NCBI GenBank assembly: GCA_025558075.1
Contig: JAHLKF010000005.1
Location: forward strand, 682,001 to 746,000
Origin: Gaertneriomyces semiglobifer
Lineage: Eukaryota; Chytridiomycota; Chytridiomycetes; Spizellomycetales; Spizellomycetaceae
Length of the DNA stretch: 64,000 nucleotides
Direction: 5' to 3'
Shown: positions 22,643-33,300 of the stretch, piece after piece
Layout: the number at the start of each line of letters is the position of its first letter
Position numbering within the stretch: the stretch's first letter is position 1
Notes under the pieces: generated by a model
Told to the model about the DNA's origin: nothing
Seen by the model: the letters and a program-made list of their open reading frames with translations, nothing else
The model's database searches: none
Position numbers and translations under genes: made by a program

Positions 22643-23437
22643 ATGGGCCGACGGAAGGACGATGTGATTCATTCGCATTTCAAGCTCGTAGCCATAGACA
22701 AATACAAGGGTCCCCATGTCCAATGTAACTACTGCGACCACACGATGCATAAGAGCGCGACTCGGCAGCGTCAGCATCTGAAAACTTGTCGAACTTTTCT
22801 CAACCTGGCATATCAGCATCATCACCATCAGCAACAACAACAGCAACAACAACAGCAACAACAACAGCAACAACAACGACAGCTAAGACAACATCAACAA
22901 CAATCACAACAGGATGCGGGGTATACTTCCGTTGCACACGTCGCGGCGGCCGCCGCGGCCGCGGCTGCAGCAGCCCGTGCAGCCGCTGTTGCCGCTGTTA
23001 CGGGGAACGTCAATGTGAATGTTGGCGAGCAACATCATGGTCAAGGCACTCCTGCATCCAGTATTTCTGGCAATGTTAATAGCGGGGGTGGCACCCCAGG
23101 ACTGCCGCCGCAACCCATGAGCATACAGCCTCCATCGACCCCACAACCAGCATCAAATCATCCCACCATCCAACTTCCCTTGCCGAACTTTATTCCTGAA
23201 ATGACGACACACCAAGCTGACCAGCTCGATCGAGAGTTTGCTTTGGCGGTATATACAGGTCAGCTACCTTTTACCATCTTTGAAGAGCCTGTTATGAAGC
23301 GTGCGTTTGAACTTTTGAGGCCCGATTACGTTCCACCGGACAAGAAACGCATTGCAGAGTGTTTACTAGAAGATATCAACCGACACGCAAGGGATCCTCA
23401 GTTGTCGGCGCAGCTTTCGCAGCTTTCCGAACCGTGA
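22643..23437 (+). CDS. BED-type zinc-finger protein with poly-Q and poly-A tracts
   Basis: Single exon, 264 aa. The N-terminal 55 residues form a BED-like finger: a basic, aromatic start (HSHFKLVAIDKYKGPHVQCNY), C-x2-C (CNYC), then H and C in RQRQHLKTC. A His/Gln run, then a Gln run with occasional Arg, follows at about residues 59-90. An Ala-rich run follows at about 101-116. The middle is Pro/Gly/Asn-rich. The C-terminal third (ADQLDREFALAVYTGQLPFTIFEEP) resembles the helix found after BED domains in hAT-transposase-related proteins, but no transposase catalytic core is present. It is probably a DNA-binding regulator, perhaps a domesticated transposase fragment. Two AATAAA signals lie just downstream. 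Confidence 0.75.
   Translation: MGRRKDDVIHSHFKLVAIDKYKGPHVQCNYCDHTMHKSATRQRQHLKTCRTFLNLAYQHHHHQQQQQQQQQQQQQQQQRQLRQHQQQSQQDAGYTSVAHVAAAAAAAAAAARAAAVAAVTGNVNVNVGEQHHGQGTPASSISGNVNSGGGTPGLPPQPMSIQPPSTPQPASNHPTIQLPLPNFIPEMTTHQADQLDREFALAVYTGQLPFTIFEEPVMKRAFELLRPDYVPPDKKRIAECLLEDINRHARDPQLSAQLSQLSEP
22818..22880 (+). repeat. CAG/CAA-rich trinucleotide repeat encoding poly-Q
   Basis: Mixed CAG, CAA and CAT codons repeat in frame, coding His then Gln. The mix of CAG and CAA makes it less prone to slippage than a pure run. On the opposite strand it reads as a spurious leucine run. Confidence 0.8.
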
Positions 23438-23518
23438 TACTCGTGAATTCATTCATTGTGGTCACACGTATCGCAATTGCTTGCACACGCCAAGCTGGAA
23501 GGATGCTATAAGTTTATG

Positions 23519-23534
23519 AATAAACTGAAATAAA
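23519..23534 (+). terminator. Polyadenylation signals of the BED-finger gene
   Basis: Two AATAAA hexamers lie at 23519-23524 and 23529-23534, about 80 bp after the stop codon, consistent with 3'-end formation before the convergent SR gene. Confidence 0.55.
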
Positions 23535-23668
23535 CACATCAAATGGTTTCAGTCGCCAAGAGTTTGCACAATATGTGTTCAAAGACATCTCATGATCTCG
23601 CGGGGCACGATTTACAGCATGGCCATTTCATCAAATATCACTTTACACGAAAATACAGTGTAACGCCC

Positions 23669-24848
23669 CTAATCGCGAGGAGAAAGGGAGTCCCCGCGGC
23701 GGCGGCTTGGGGAGGGGCTACGACGGCCATTGCCAAACGGACTCGCCTCCCGCTTCATTGGAGAACGCTCGGCCTTGATGTCTATGTCAACATTGCTTCC
23801 CCGACGCTCGTCACGATCGTCACGCTCATCGCGGCGACGGTCACGAGGAGAACGAGACCGACGACGATCTTCTCTGTCGCTCCTAATGGGAGACCGGGAA
23901 GGCCGGCGACGAGGGGACTTGGACCTGGATCTGCTCGCCCGGCGAGAGCGGGGAGGAGGAGAGCGAGAACGCTCGCCTCCTCGGCGGGGCTCGAAACGCC
24001 AGTTCCTACCAGGAGTGTTTTTTGCCCACTGAAGACCAGTCGAATGAGAAAGGCACAACGCATGCGCAATTACCGGATGATCCTACCTGAATATTCAGCG
24101 GATGACCATCCACCTTACGTCCTTGCATCTCATAATACGCGTCCTCGGCATCTCTAGTATCTTCAAACTCCACAAATGCATAACTGTTTGAGAAAAGTAC
24201 GCGAACACGGGACCAGGCCAGACGTGCATCGTTGGTAGGAGCGAGGGCAGAGGATGGGAGGAAAAGGGAGCGTTTGATTAGATTGTGCATATGGTAACGC
24301 GGAGGGGCCATGTCCGTCGCTGGGCTTTCGCTCGTAAAGTACAGCAGTGTTTCGCGAGTTCTCCGAATAAATGCCGTGTCCTCGCAGGCATGTAGCCACA
24401 TCGTTCGCTTAAGCCGAGCCGCCTCCGACCGCATCGGGCATGGTAATTATTTGCGCAAATTCGAAGTCGATTCGAAAGGAAAGGAATGCATCGAAAAGCC
24501 CATCGCACGCAGATCTTTCGTCGGTTCGAGACTGACTCGCGAATCGTCATCACGGCGGTCTACTTGCGACACGCGATATGCGACACGTAAAAACGTTAAC
24601 AAATAATGATTTATAGATACTTACGGCCTGGCCGCGGGGCTCCTGGGTGCTGGAATATCACACCGGACAAGTCTGCCATACCTGAAATATGGAAATTCGT
24701 TAGCACGGTGATTCACGGTGACGTTCTCTGAGCCTTGGAAAAGTCAGTTCACATACCTCTCAAATTCGTAAGCAAGATCCCTTGCGCGAGTCCGAGAGCT
24801 GATGCCCGCAACAAATAGGGTGGTACGCACGTCGCGGTGGTAGCTCAT
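23669..24848 (-). CDS. SR-type splicing factor (Srp1-like): one RRM plus RS domain
   Basis: Four exons (24757-24848, 24625-24681, 24087-24183, 23669-24028) give 201 aa. The N-terminal RRM starts TTLFVAGISSRTRARDLAYE (RNP2-type strand). It continues across introns to YGRLVRCDIPAP and YAFVEFEDTRDAEDAYYEM (RNP1-type) and ends LNIQWAKNTPGRNWRFEP. This matches the S. pombe Srp1 / one-RRM SR protein pattern. The C-terminal half is an RS domain with many RS/SR dipeptides and SP sites for SR kinases. It should act in the nucleus in exon recognition. The intron between exons 2 and 3 is 441 nt, several times the local norm. I see no recognisable coding segment in it. The start codon opens directly into the RRM. 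Confidence 0.9.
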
Positions 24849-26834
24849 TGTTGCCGTTTTTTGCCTTCTGTCTCCTGATCCTGCTGGCGGCGTACGCAGA
24901 GGTCTAAAGGCCTGAGCAGAGTGGATGGACAAAGCGCCAATTCGACGACGAACAACGACGGGGAAAGGACGTCTGGGACGCTGTGGCTTGAATTTCAGTG
25001 CTAGGGTTATATTGCTACCGTAAGCGCTTACGCTATGTAACCAGTACGGATTACATAATCTCCGCTGATGCGCCCACGTTAAGCCCTAACCCCCCTCCGA
25101 AACAAACTCCGCTACGCGCCCCCCATTCCAGGCCCCTCGTCGGTTTGGGAGCGAAAAGGAGGTACCTCGAATGGTGAGACAGTTGAGAAAGATGTTGGGG
25201 GTGCTGCTCCTACGGTGAGACAGCTTGTTGTACATTCCTGAGCTTGGAGACCTCTTAGCTCAATGTCTCCACTTGCGTAGGGCGCCGTCACTTCCTCGAT
25301 CGCCGAGGCAACTGCCGCTGTTCTCCTCACGATTTGCTTTGCCCGCCCATGCTTTTACGGGCGTTGGGACCACAACTGCAGTTCCTTTCAAGTACATATC
25401 CAAAGGTACTTTTCCCTCTTTTGATCCGCCACACTCAAGACTGTGTCCTCACCATTAAAGCTCCCTCTTCATTTCCGAACGTGGAGGAAAACACACCCAT
25501 TTTCCGATCTCCACCGTCCACTCTTGGCGCTTCCCGTGCTGCAGGAAGTAAAACAATGCGGGTACTGCTTGCGTCGAACACCCTATGCTAGTTGACGACG
25601 CTGGGGGGCATGTGGTAGCCATCCTTCGCTGCAGGATGTAAAACTAAAGCAGACACTGCTTGCGTCGAACACCCTATGCTAGTTGACGACGCTGGGGGGC
25701 ATGCAGTGGTACTCCTGTCCCATCGGGAGGCTAAATAATGGGGGCGCCGGAGCGTCGAACACCCTATGCTAGTTGACGACGCTGGGGGGCTGCGGCGAGT
25801 CAGAGTGGGCCTGGGTACGGTGGAGATCATGTTGCAAAAAAGTGATTGGAATGGTCAGTGGCAAAAACGTTATTATTGTCAATGTGTCCAAATTTGTCAA
25901 CACTGACATGGGAATTACAGATGCTACAGCAATGCACGATGTGCTGTTTTAAGTGAGGGTGAGGAAGTCTACTGACCTTTTTTCGCTGCTTCCTTATGAA
26001 CATTGAACATTGCACTGAAAGACGGGCGGGGACATACATAGTGTACTTACATGTAATACAGAGGACCCAGCATTTGATAACGAATGGATGCAGAAGATAT
26101 TAAACCTTTCTAGCCAAAGAACACAAACGAGGCAGTGCAACGGCTGGGAACTTTGAGGTTCTCTTGTGTTCTTCTCCGGTAGTTATATGCACCAGCTCCT
26201 CCAGTGCAGATGCATGTCCTCACGCACCAGCGAATTGCCGTGGCCCAACTCAAACTTCTTCTATGTGACCAGTGTTATACTTTAGTGCGGACCGCGGTTC
26301 GAAACTCGCTCAGCTCTTTGCTGTTTTAGACCCACTGATTACAGCATCAAAACCACGTGACCTGCCAAACTCCGCTGGGGGTCGCTCCTTGGAACGCGTT
26401 CGTGCCTCCTCGACCGACCATCACACACGCACACACACGAGTACCTTTTTTCGGAATCGGAAAATGAAGAAGGCGCAAGGTGGGGAAATGAAGCCCGCGC
26501 GCACCACGTTCACTTGTTCTGAGGCGCTGTGGGTTGCATCGCCTAGACTCACGAATGGCTCACTGTAGGGTCAGGAGGGATACCTGGTTTCTAGCCTTGG
26601 AATAGTTATGCTGGCTTGAATGAAAGCCCCAACAGCCCCTACTTGAGAATGCCCGCGCCACCAGTGGTACTCATAGTGTAGGGATAGGTCCTATAAGAGT
26701 ACAGCTGGATTCATATTACGGACCAAGGGCACCTTCGTAAAAACCGCTTACAGTGCAGTAAGACCTCGACACACAACTGCGGACATCATTATAATTATCC
26801 TTTCGTTATTCAAATCCAACAAAGTGCGGTGACA
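24849..26834. other. 2-kb gene-free region with a three-copy repeat
   Basis: It lies between the starts of two divergent genes (SR factor and a disordered hypothetical protein). Apart from the three-copy repeat at 25538-25791 I see no supportable gene. Overlapping short ORFs through the repeat change frame from copy to copy. Confidence 0.5.
25538..25791. repeat. Three ~90-bp direct repeats with a hairpin-forming 39-bp core
   Basis: The 39-bp core starting GCGTCGAACACC and ending GACGCTGGGGGG(C) is identical at 25571-25609, 25662-25700 and 25752-25790, a 90-91 bp period. Copies 1 and 2 also share a left part (GCTGCAGGA-GTAAAAC and ACTGCTT). Copy 3 has a diverged left part. Within the core GCGTCG-AAC can pair with GTT-GA-CGACGC, giving a 9-bp stem with a two-base bulge and an 11-nt loop (ACCCTATGCTA). 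The function is unknown. Confidence 0.85.
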
Positions 26835-27734
26835 ATGGTTTCCACCATCTGGGGCTGGGCGTTAAAAGCAACGCGACTGAGCCGGTCAAAAAAGAAGAAA
26901 CCCGTCACCCAAGCTTCACAACCTTCCCACATATCACCGATACAACCAATACCGACCTCCATACTGTTGGACCCAACCTCTACAACCCAAAGGCGAGAAT
27001 CCATCCCTTTGTCTGTTAGCCTTGTGCAGAACATCGCGTCCGCCAACGACCGATCAATACCAACCACGAAGTCTGCCCGCCCGTGCGTAGAGTTTGTATT
27101 GGCCGAGGAATTAACGGCGCAATGCGTAGCATCATCAACAGATACCCTAGTGGCATCCGCATTGTCGACGTCGATCATAAGTGATGATAGCGTCAGTCCT
27201 TCGCGGCGAGATAGCACACTCGTAGCCTCGTCAACGTCCTCGATCGATATTCTACGCGATGTCTCGCGACGAGTCAGCGCGGCTAGACGAGTTTCCTTTG
27301 CACCGAATCCTGTGCAGTTGTCAGTGAGCTTCGATAGTAAAGATGCACCGATCAGGTGTATAGAGAAACGGCTTTCTGCGAACGGCAATGAATCCGCTGA
27401 TTCGTTGGACGGTTCTAGTAATATGGTCCCCGCAGGCTCTGGAGCCGACAATTCCACATGCAGTGATCAACGACTTTCTGAGCCGGTGGTAGAAGTCCAC
27501 CCAGCGGTTCTTGCCGCAGAAGAGGAAATTCAAGCCAGAGTCATTGCGCGCATCAGAGCGAAACAGATCCTTCAGCTACAGCGATTCCGGGAGCTGCAGA
27601 TTCAACGTGAACGACAACTTGCCGCCGCGAAGCAAGAGGAAAACCGCCAGCCGTGCAGATCTCGGCGTCGAAGTTGGGCAAACGCGTTTGTCGTGGGAAT
27701 GGGAATGGGCGGTTCAGGACTGGGAGTCCTGTAG
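26835..27734 (+). CDS. Hypothetical disordered protein with C-terminal coiled coil
   Basis: Single exon, 299 aa from ATG 26835. No family is recognised. The N-terminus is basic (MVSTIWGWALKATRLSRSKK). Most of the chain is low-complexity, rich in Ser, Thr, Val and Ala. It has short basic/serine motifs such as RRDSTLV, RRVSAARRVSFAP and RRRSW that look like AGC-kinase sites. Near the C-terminus a strongly charged helix (EEEIQARVIARIRAKQILQL and QRERQLAAAKQ) should form a coiled coil. The opposite strand also has a long ORF (26810-27457), but its composition is less natural. Confidence that this strand is coding is moderate. Confidence 0.55.
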   Translation: MVSTIWGWALKATRLSRSKKKKPVTQASQPSHISPIQPIPTSILLDPTSTTQRRESIPLSVSLVQNIASANDRSIPTTKSARPCVEFVLAEELTAQCVASSTDTLVASALSTSIISDDSVSPSRRDSTLVASSTSSIDILRDVSRRVSAARRVSFAPNPVQLSVSFDSKDAPIRCIEKRLSANGNESADSLDGSSNMVPAGSGADNSTCSDQRLSEPVVEVHPAVLAAEEEIQARVIARIRAKQILQLQRFRELQIQRERQLAAAKQEENRQPCRSRRRSWANAFVVGMGMGGSGLGVL

Positions 27735-28034
27735 TAGCTGCGGACCTGTAAAATACTGGTAGACTCGTTGTGCACTAGTGTTACATATACCCGTCGGTGG
27801 ATTTTTGTGTATTTTGTACTTGCTTACGCACTTGAAACATGCTATCTGAATCTGCTGCGGCTTCGCCAGTTTTCACTTGGACACGGCCGATCTGAGGGTG
27901 CATGTACCCATTTGCAATTACGGATCCATGAAAGTGCGAGGATCCTCCATCACGACCTAATTGCTTATGGGCTGAAGTGCTTGACTACCATCTATTCTGT
28001 GAATCAAGATGATGAAGATCAAGCTGTACGATCC
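27735..28034. other. Convergent intergenic region, 3' UTRs
   Basis: 300 bp between the stop codons of two convergent genes. I see nothing in it beyond likely 3' untranslated sequence. Confidence 0.5.
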
Positions 28035-29279
28035 CTAGCCATGTTTGGGGCGGTAGCTCACTACACGGCCCCACACGTCCATCGTTCCCCAGATGCCCTG
28101 CCTCAGCGCCTCTAACTGCAACGCTTGGGAGTGGTCAACGAACAGATTGACGTTGGGGCCGTACGTTTTGATGTACTCTGTGAACACTCGTGGATCTGCA
28201 GCTTCAAACATAATATGCTCCGTACCGACCGCATTAATAAGGCGGGAAGCTACGTTGAATCGGGGTGCGGGAACATTCTCCGTAATACCCTCCGACTCGA
28301 TCATGATTATTTCACATCCTACACCACATCCACAGATGAGATATGCGCAACACCTAACGTTCTTGTTGACTCATACCCATTGTGATAAACCGTTCGACTT
28401 GCGCAATCATTGACTCGACATCCTTGGTGCCTTCGCTTTCTAACTGACTCGCTGTTCAATTGGTTTCCCAAAATGAAGCTCTCGCAAGTTGTGGCGGCCA
28501 TCCCATTGCACCCACACTTACTAGCGGTATCACCACCGGCACCAAACTGGATCCCAACTTCAGGCTTTGCTTTCAACCCTATCGCATGAACACGGTCGAC
28601 AAGCCTTGCCCAATCGTCACTGGGAAGCGTTATAAATCCTGCTGATAGCTCGACAGTATCAAATCTGCTCATCAGTGCTTCAGTTAGAAAAGCTGAGTCG
28701 GCACATGACTTGAGCAGACACTCGCGAGCCCACATACCCGACTTCTTTGCATGTGGTCAGATACTTGTCCACCAGATCTATCCGCTGACGACCTGCTCCC
28801 GCAACTAGAATTCGCTCAATAAACCCGCCTGTTGAGACTTGAACATCATATGAGTGGGCAACGTCGGTTAGTTCGCGGAGAGAACGCGTAGGCATGAGTG
28901 TGAATGATCCTTGGTATTGAGTTAGGTATAAAGTCTTAGTGTTTCCATTAGTCGGAGCAAACATACCTCCAGCGAACTTCAAGCTGTCCACGTAGGCACC
29001 TGCTGTTTCCATAACATCCTGTAGATAACGTTTGCCCATTATGGAATAGTAGGGGCCGCGAATCTCGGTCAATCCCTGACTTCATGTAGCCGGTATGAGG
29101 ATGGTCCCGAGCAACTGAGACGTATGCTGCCTTTACCTACGGGGCTTTGGAACCCGGCGGTCTTCACTGAATCCAAGAAAATCAAACGCATACTCGGCAG
29201 GGGATGTTGTGCGGCTCGTGGAATAGCATCTAGCTGCACGTGGTACACAACGAGGAAGTAAACGTAGAGTCCTCATCAT
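28035..29279 (-). CDS. HSA32/ComA-family protein (phosphosulfolactate synthase-like), probably mitochondrial
   Basis: Six exons (29137-29279, 28967-29079, 28738-28909, 28522-28664, 28377-28451, 28035-28318) join in phase to 309 aa. The fold is the ComA TIM barrel shared by archaeal phosphosulfolactate synthase and plant heat-stress-associated 32-kDa protein. Landmarks in order are TEIRGPYYS, YVDSLKFAGGSFTLMP, VQVSTGGFIERIL, CKEVGFDTVELSAGF, LKAKPEVGIQFG, EIIMIESEGI, EHIMFEAADP and GPNVNLFVDHSQ. The last matches the HSA32 ending better than the archaeal enzyme. The first exon is rich in Arg and lacks acids (MMRTLRLLPRCVPRAARCYS), a typical mitochondrial presequence. Fungi do not make coenzyme M, so the substrate is unknown; a thermotolerance role is inferred from plants. 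Confidence 0.85.
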
Positions 29280-30302
29280 TCGTAAGGAACCCACAAGTTG
29301 TGAAATGTTAACGCGGTCCCTCCCCAATCTCAGTCTGCCTGAAGTACGCGAGGTAGAAACATGACATCAGCACCAAATCTGTAATGCTAGACCGAAAACC
29401 GTGTGCTGGCACACTCTTGAGCAGTCGAGCCAACACATTCTCTCAAAATATATCTGATTACATACAGCTTTGGAGGAGTCCAGAATTGCAGGTAAATTTG
29501 AGGACATCGGAAAAGAAGAACCATCCAACAAAATAACGAAACTCGATGGTCTCCAACACACCAGGCGACAGGGACTAGATCGTCAGGTAAGCGCACCCGC
29601 AGGTCAAGCGTGCCTTCGGCTGGATCCTTACTCGATCTACTCGCGACGAGGACTCTGGCGGCATGCGAGAATCCGCAATTCCCCGTTAATTCACCAGTCC
29701 ACAGGCGATGAAGGGAGGAAGCGCAAACAACGCGCTCCCTTTCGCTTATGTCATAAACTCCGATTGAAAAAGGCCCTCACGCGTTCATTTGAGTATCCGA
29801 GAGGCAGGATCAACCGAGGGGGCTCACGGTCAATGCCGAGGATACCGCAGGCGGGAAATCTCCGTGACGTCGGTATTCAATTGAAGACAGAGCATTGTGT
29901 ATGCTTTGGGAAGCTCTTCCGAGGGGTATGGGAGTCACCTTGGATGATCGATCCTCTCCCTCAATTCTCGCTCGAATCCAACTGATCAAATTGGAAGTAT
30001 AGAAATCAGGCGACACCTCTAATTTGAGTTGCTGGCAACCCAGTTGATAAAGGTGAATTTGATTCTCGGTAATGCTCGTAGTTAGAACGTTGCCGGATAC
30101 TATTGTTGAAGCCTCGTAAAGCTCGCGCGAACAAGCAATCTCGGTCCTTATGCTGGTAAATTTTCATTCAGAGCCACAGCATTCTATAAATGCAATGTCG
30201 CTTGTTGACTTTTCTAAACTTACTAAACAGTAGGATCTTCATGTTGCTTGCACCCTGGACTCGACTAAAAGTGTCTGCTTTGACTCTCAGCGGGGTTTAC
30301 CC
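29280..30302. other. Divergent intergenic region
   Basis: 1 kb between the start codons of the HSA32-like gene and the adenylyl cyclase gene, so it contains both promoters. A 171-codon ORF at 29470-29985 has no protein-like features I would trust. Confidence 0.5.
30185..30191 (+). promoter_or_regulatory. Possible TATA box of the adenylyl cyclase gene
   Basis: TATAAAT lies 112 bp upstream of ATG 30303. Spacing fits a short leader; it is the best TATA-like site in this intergenic stretch. Confidence 0.4.
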
Positions 30303-33300
30303 ATGACGCAGATAGATGCATATGCCTTTGCCTTTCCATTTCCTACCTTCAATTCGGAGGATTTGAAGCGCAACATTCGCCGAACCTCATCTGCCGGAGA
30401 TATACCGAAATCATGGACGCCGGGTTACCTCGTTGATCGGCCTGATAATATTGCGTCTTCCAGGAGAGGGAGTGCTTCGACCAACCTAACTGCATCGACA
30501 AACGCATCAACAGCCGATATCACGCCTGCCACAACCGCGGTTGTTTCTGGTAACCTGTCCTCCGCCGGTGTCACACTCGACCGAGATGAGACCTTACGCG
30601 GCGGTACTATTGGAAGCTTTATACCCGCTGCCGAGATAAACCACTCATTCAAATTCCCGAGTGTGGGATGTACCGCTGAAACATCAGTACTGCAATCAGA
30701 GGCTGCGCATTTTGCAGATGCACCAGTACGAGCGGATATTCAGCAAGAAGCCACGTTGGAACCGATCCCTCAGGTGGACCAAACGCATTTGCCGCGCGAA
30801 TCTCCAGCTGTTACGGCTCCCATCAAAATACCTGCACCAAAGCAACCTCTACGATCCGCTCTTCGGAGGCAATCATCAACTCCTACACCACAGGTGCCCA
30901 AAACTGGCACGAACCTGGCAACACAATCTCTAGGCCACCTACACAATGATCAAAGTTCTTCCTACTCCACACTTGAACATAAGGCATTGGACAATGCGGC
31001 ATTGTCATCCAAATCCCATTCAACTCGCTCGTCCGCGGATCCCTTGGAGAATAACAAAAGGCACAGTGGACAGGCCGCATCCAGCCATAGCAGCAATAGC
31101 TTTGCATCATACTTCAACTTTCGCTTAATGCTCTCAGGGGCTAGAGGAAATAACGACAGTAACCACGAGGTTGTAGCGGGTCACAGGAAAGGTAGCGATG
31201 GTCAGTTGCAGGTCCATCCACGGGTATCATTCAGTGATAACCCGGAGGTTCTTCAACCACGCCGGAGCAGCACCGGAACATATGAGCCCTCCAAAAGTTC
31301 ATCTTTCAAGGCAGGGGAGAGAGCACATAGTAATGGAACAGGCAACGCGTTTCCAGAGAGCATACAACCTCCTGACCCTCAAGATAGTACTTCGTATCAT
31401 GCAGCGAGTGGGAGGGGATCCGCAGACGGATCAGCTCATCATGAAGAGCGTCGCGGGCGTTCAATATCTAGACCTTCGGCCCCATCCGCAAGCAGCGAAC
31501 GATTGCACTCTGTAGGCAGAAAGCAAGGGAAATCGTTCGACGTGTACACTACTACCACCACTACCAGAATTTCGAATTTGAGTATCTTCAAGCCGAGACC
31601 TGGCGAAGCACTAAGTGACGCAGTCCCGATAACTGTTATATCTGAGCGACCAGCCTCCCGCGGCGGAGTGAGGGAGCGTGAGCACGAAAGGCGATTATCT
31701 GCACCCGAGGAGACCCGAATTCACGTCGATGGAGTGATGCCTGCAGCCGAAGCTGAGGCATATGACGAGCATTATGAAGGACCTCCGCCAACATCACCAC
31801 GAAAGGCGAGTGGGTCCATCAAAAACCGTCGTCTATACATCACTCCCGATATTGATGGCTTAGATCCATACATGAGCCAACAAACCATTGCAGCAGCCCT
31901 ATGGAAGCCGGTTCGGCATTCTATTGGATTGGATCCTTCGAGAAGTGCTTCCGTAATGAGCTCTGGTGCGCGTTCTAGAAGATCAAATAATCGCGATCCG
32001 ACCTTTCGCCGCTCTCCTTGGTTTCGGGTTGTCCGGCTGCCGCCCAGATGGATGTCACTTAGGAACGCGATGGCCTTGACAAACGTTCTCATCATCACCG
32101 CAGCTATCGTTATTATCTCTGCAGTAAGCTTTATATTTGGGAGAGACAATGCATCAACGGCTTTGGTGGCCCTTTCAAATGTTGCGATAAAGGCCATTAC
32201 TCTGACGATTGGCGCCGTTCTTGGACGAGCTGAACACCACAACATTTCTGTTGCTACTACTGCGAAAGTTCTGGACTTAAGACCGGATTCACCGAACTGC
32301 CCGGCATATTTTTGGGGGATGGCCCGCGGAACAACTAGATATGAAGGGGACCAGTTCTACTATGTAGACGAGAAGGGGGCATTCTGCGGCACTCTGTCAA
32401 CAGTACCTGGTAATTTAGACTTTGGGTCACCGCTTATTAATGGGTATGGTCGTGAAGAGGGCTTTCTCTTACGCCTTGCAGGAGGTGCAGCGCCCGTCAA
32501 TCGCCAATGTTACAGCTTGAACACCAGCGCGGCGAGAGAGTGCTCGGATTTCGCACTTGAAGCTTGTGTCGACAGAGTACTGAAGGACACCATCTCAGTA
32601 GCTCCTGACCTATACAATGCCACTCAACAGCCCTATTATTCCCAAGCCCTGGTTAATTCATCGGCGAGCTGGACTCCTGTATATAATCTTGGATCAGGCG
32701 ACGGTTATGGCTTTACCAACGTTCTCCCCATCTATAACGGATCTAGGACTACGGGCACATTTGTGGGATTGACAGCTGTGGACGTGCATATACGATCACT
32801 GTCACATTACTTAACGCTGGCCCTGGGTGCGTTTCTGCAGAACCTCGACCCCGAACAGCCTCTCGATTTAGGACTTGGTCGAGAAGACTCGCGGGTGAAA
32901 TTTTCGATAGTCGATGTTGACACCGGAATTATCATTGCCTCCACTTGCCCCGCTCTGAGCTCAAGCCCCCCGCCCAGCTGTAATTCGAGCAACGAGGTTA
33001 CCCCACCTCTGTATTTCGATGATACGCTTGAGGATATGTGCTTAGGAAGCCTCTCCAAGTTGGTAGGCTCCCTATCGCGGCTACCTACGGATACGGTTAT
33101 ACAATCACAGACTACAGCCATCCTGTCTACGCCATTGCACGTCTGGTCCGAGTCATCCCTGGTCGTAGCAGCACGGTATTATCCCCGTCGCGGCCTGAAC
33201 TGGGCCATCATAGGCCTCGTGCCAGCGGAATACTTCAATCTTCGATTAGGACAATTATACACGTTGACTATCCCACTGACGGCAGCTTGTGTGCTCGTGG

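Noticed and set aside
22529..22876. Minus-strand ORF starting with a long leucine run
   Set aside because: It is the antisense shadow of the poly-Q tract of the BED-finger gene.
23543..24157. 204-codon plus-strand ORF rich in Arg and Ala
   Set aside because: It is antisense to the RS domain of the SR factor; the real gene has in-phase introns and a full RRM.
25571..25790. CRISPR-like repeat array
   Set aside because: Only three copies, a 39-bp core with ~51-bp spacers that are partly homologous between copies 1 and 2, no cas genes, and a eukaryotic setting.
25588..25830. 80-codon minus-strand ORF through the repeats, with a repeated PPASSTSIGCST peptide
   Set aside because: The third repeat copy is out of frame with it (91-bp spacing), and the composition simply mirrors the DNA repeat.
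26810..27457. 215-codon minus-strand ORF opposite the disordered hypothetical gene
   Set aside because: It ends inside the plus-strand frame and lacks the charged coiled-coil logic seen on the plus strand; probably a shadow, though not excluded.
29470..29985. 171-codon plus-strand ORF
   Set aside because: No family-like motif, low-quality composition, no in-phase splice partners; lies in a divergent promoter region.
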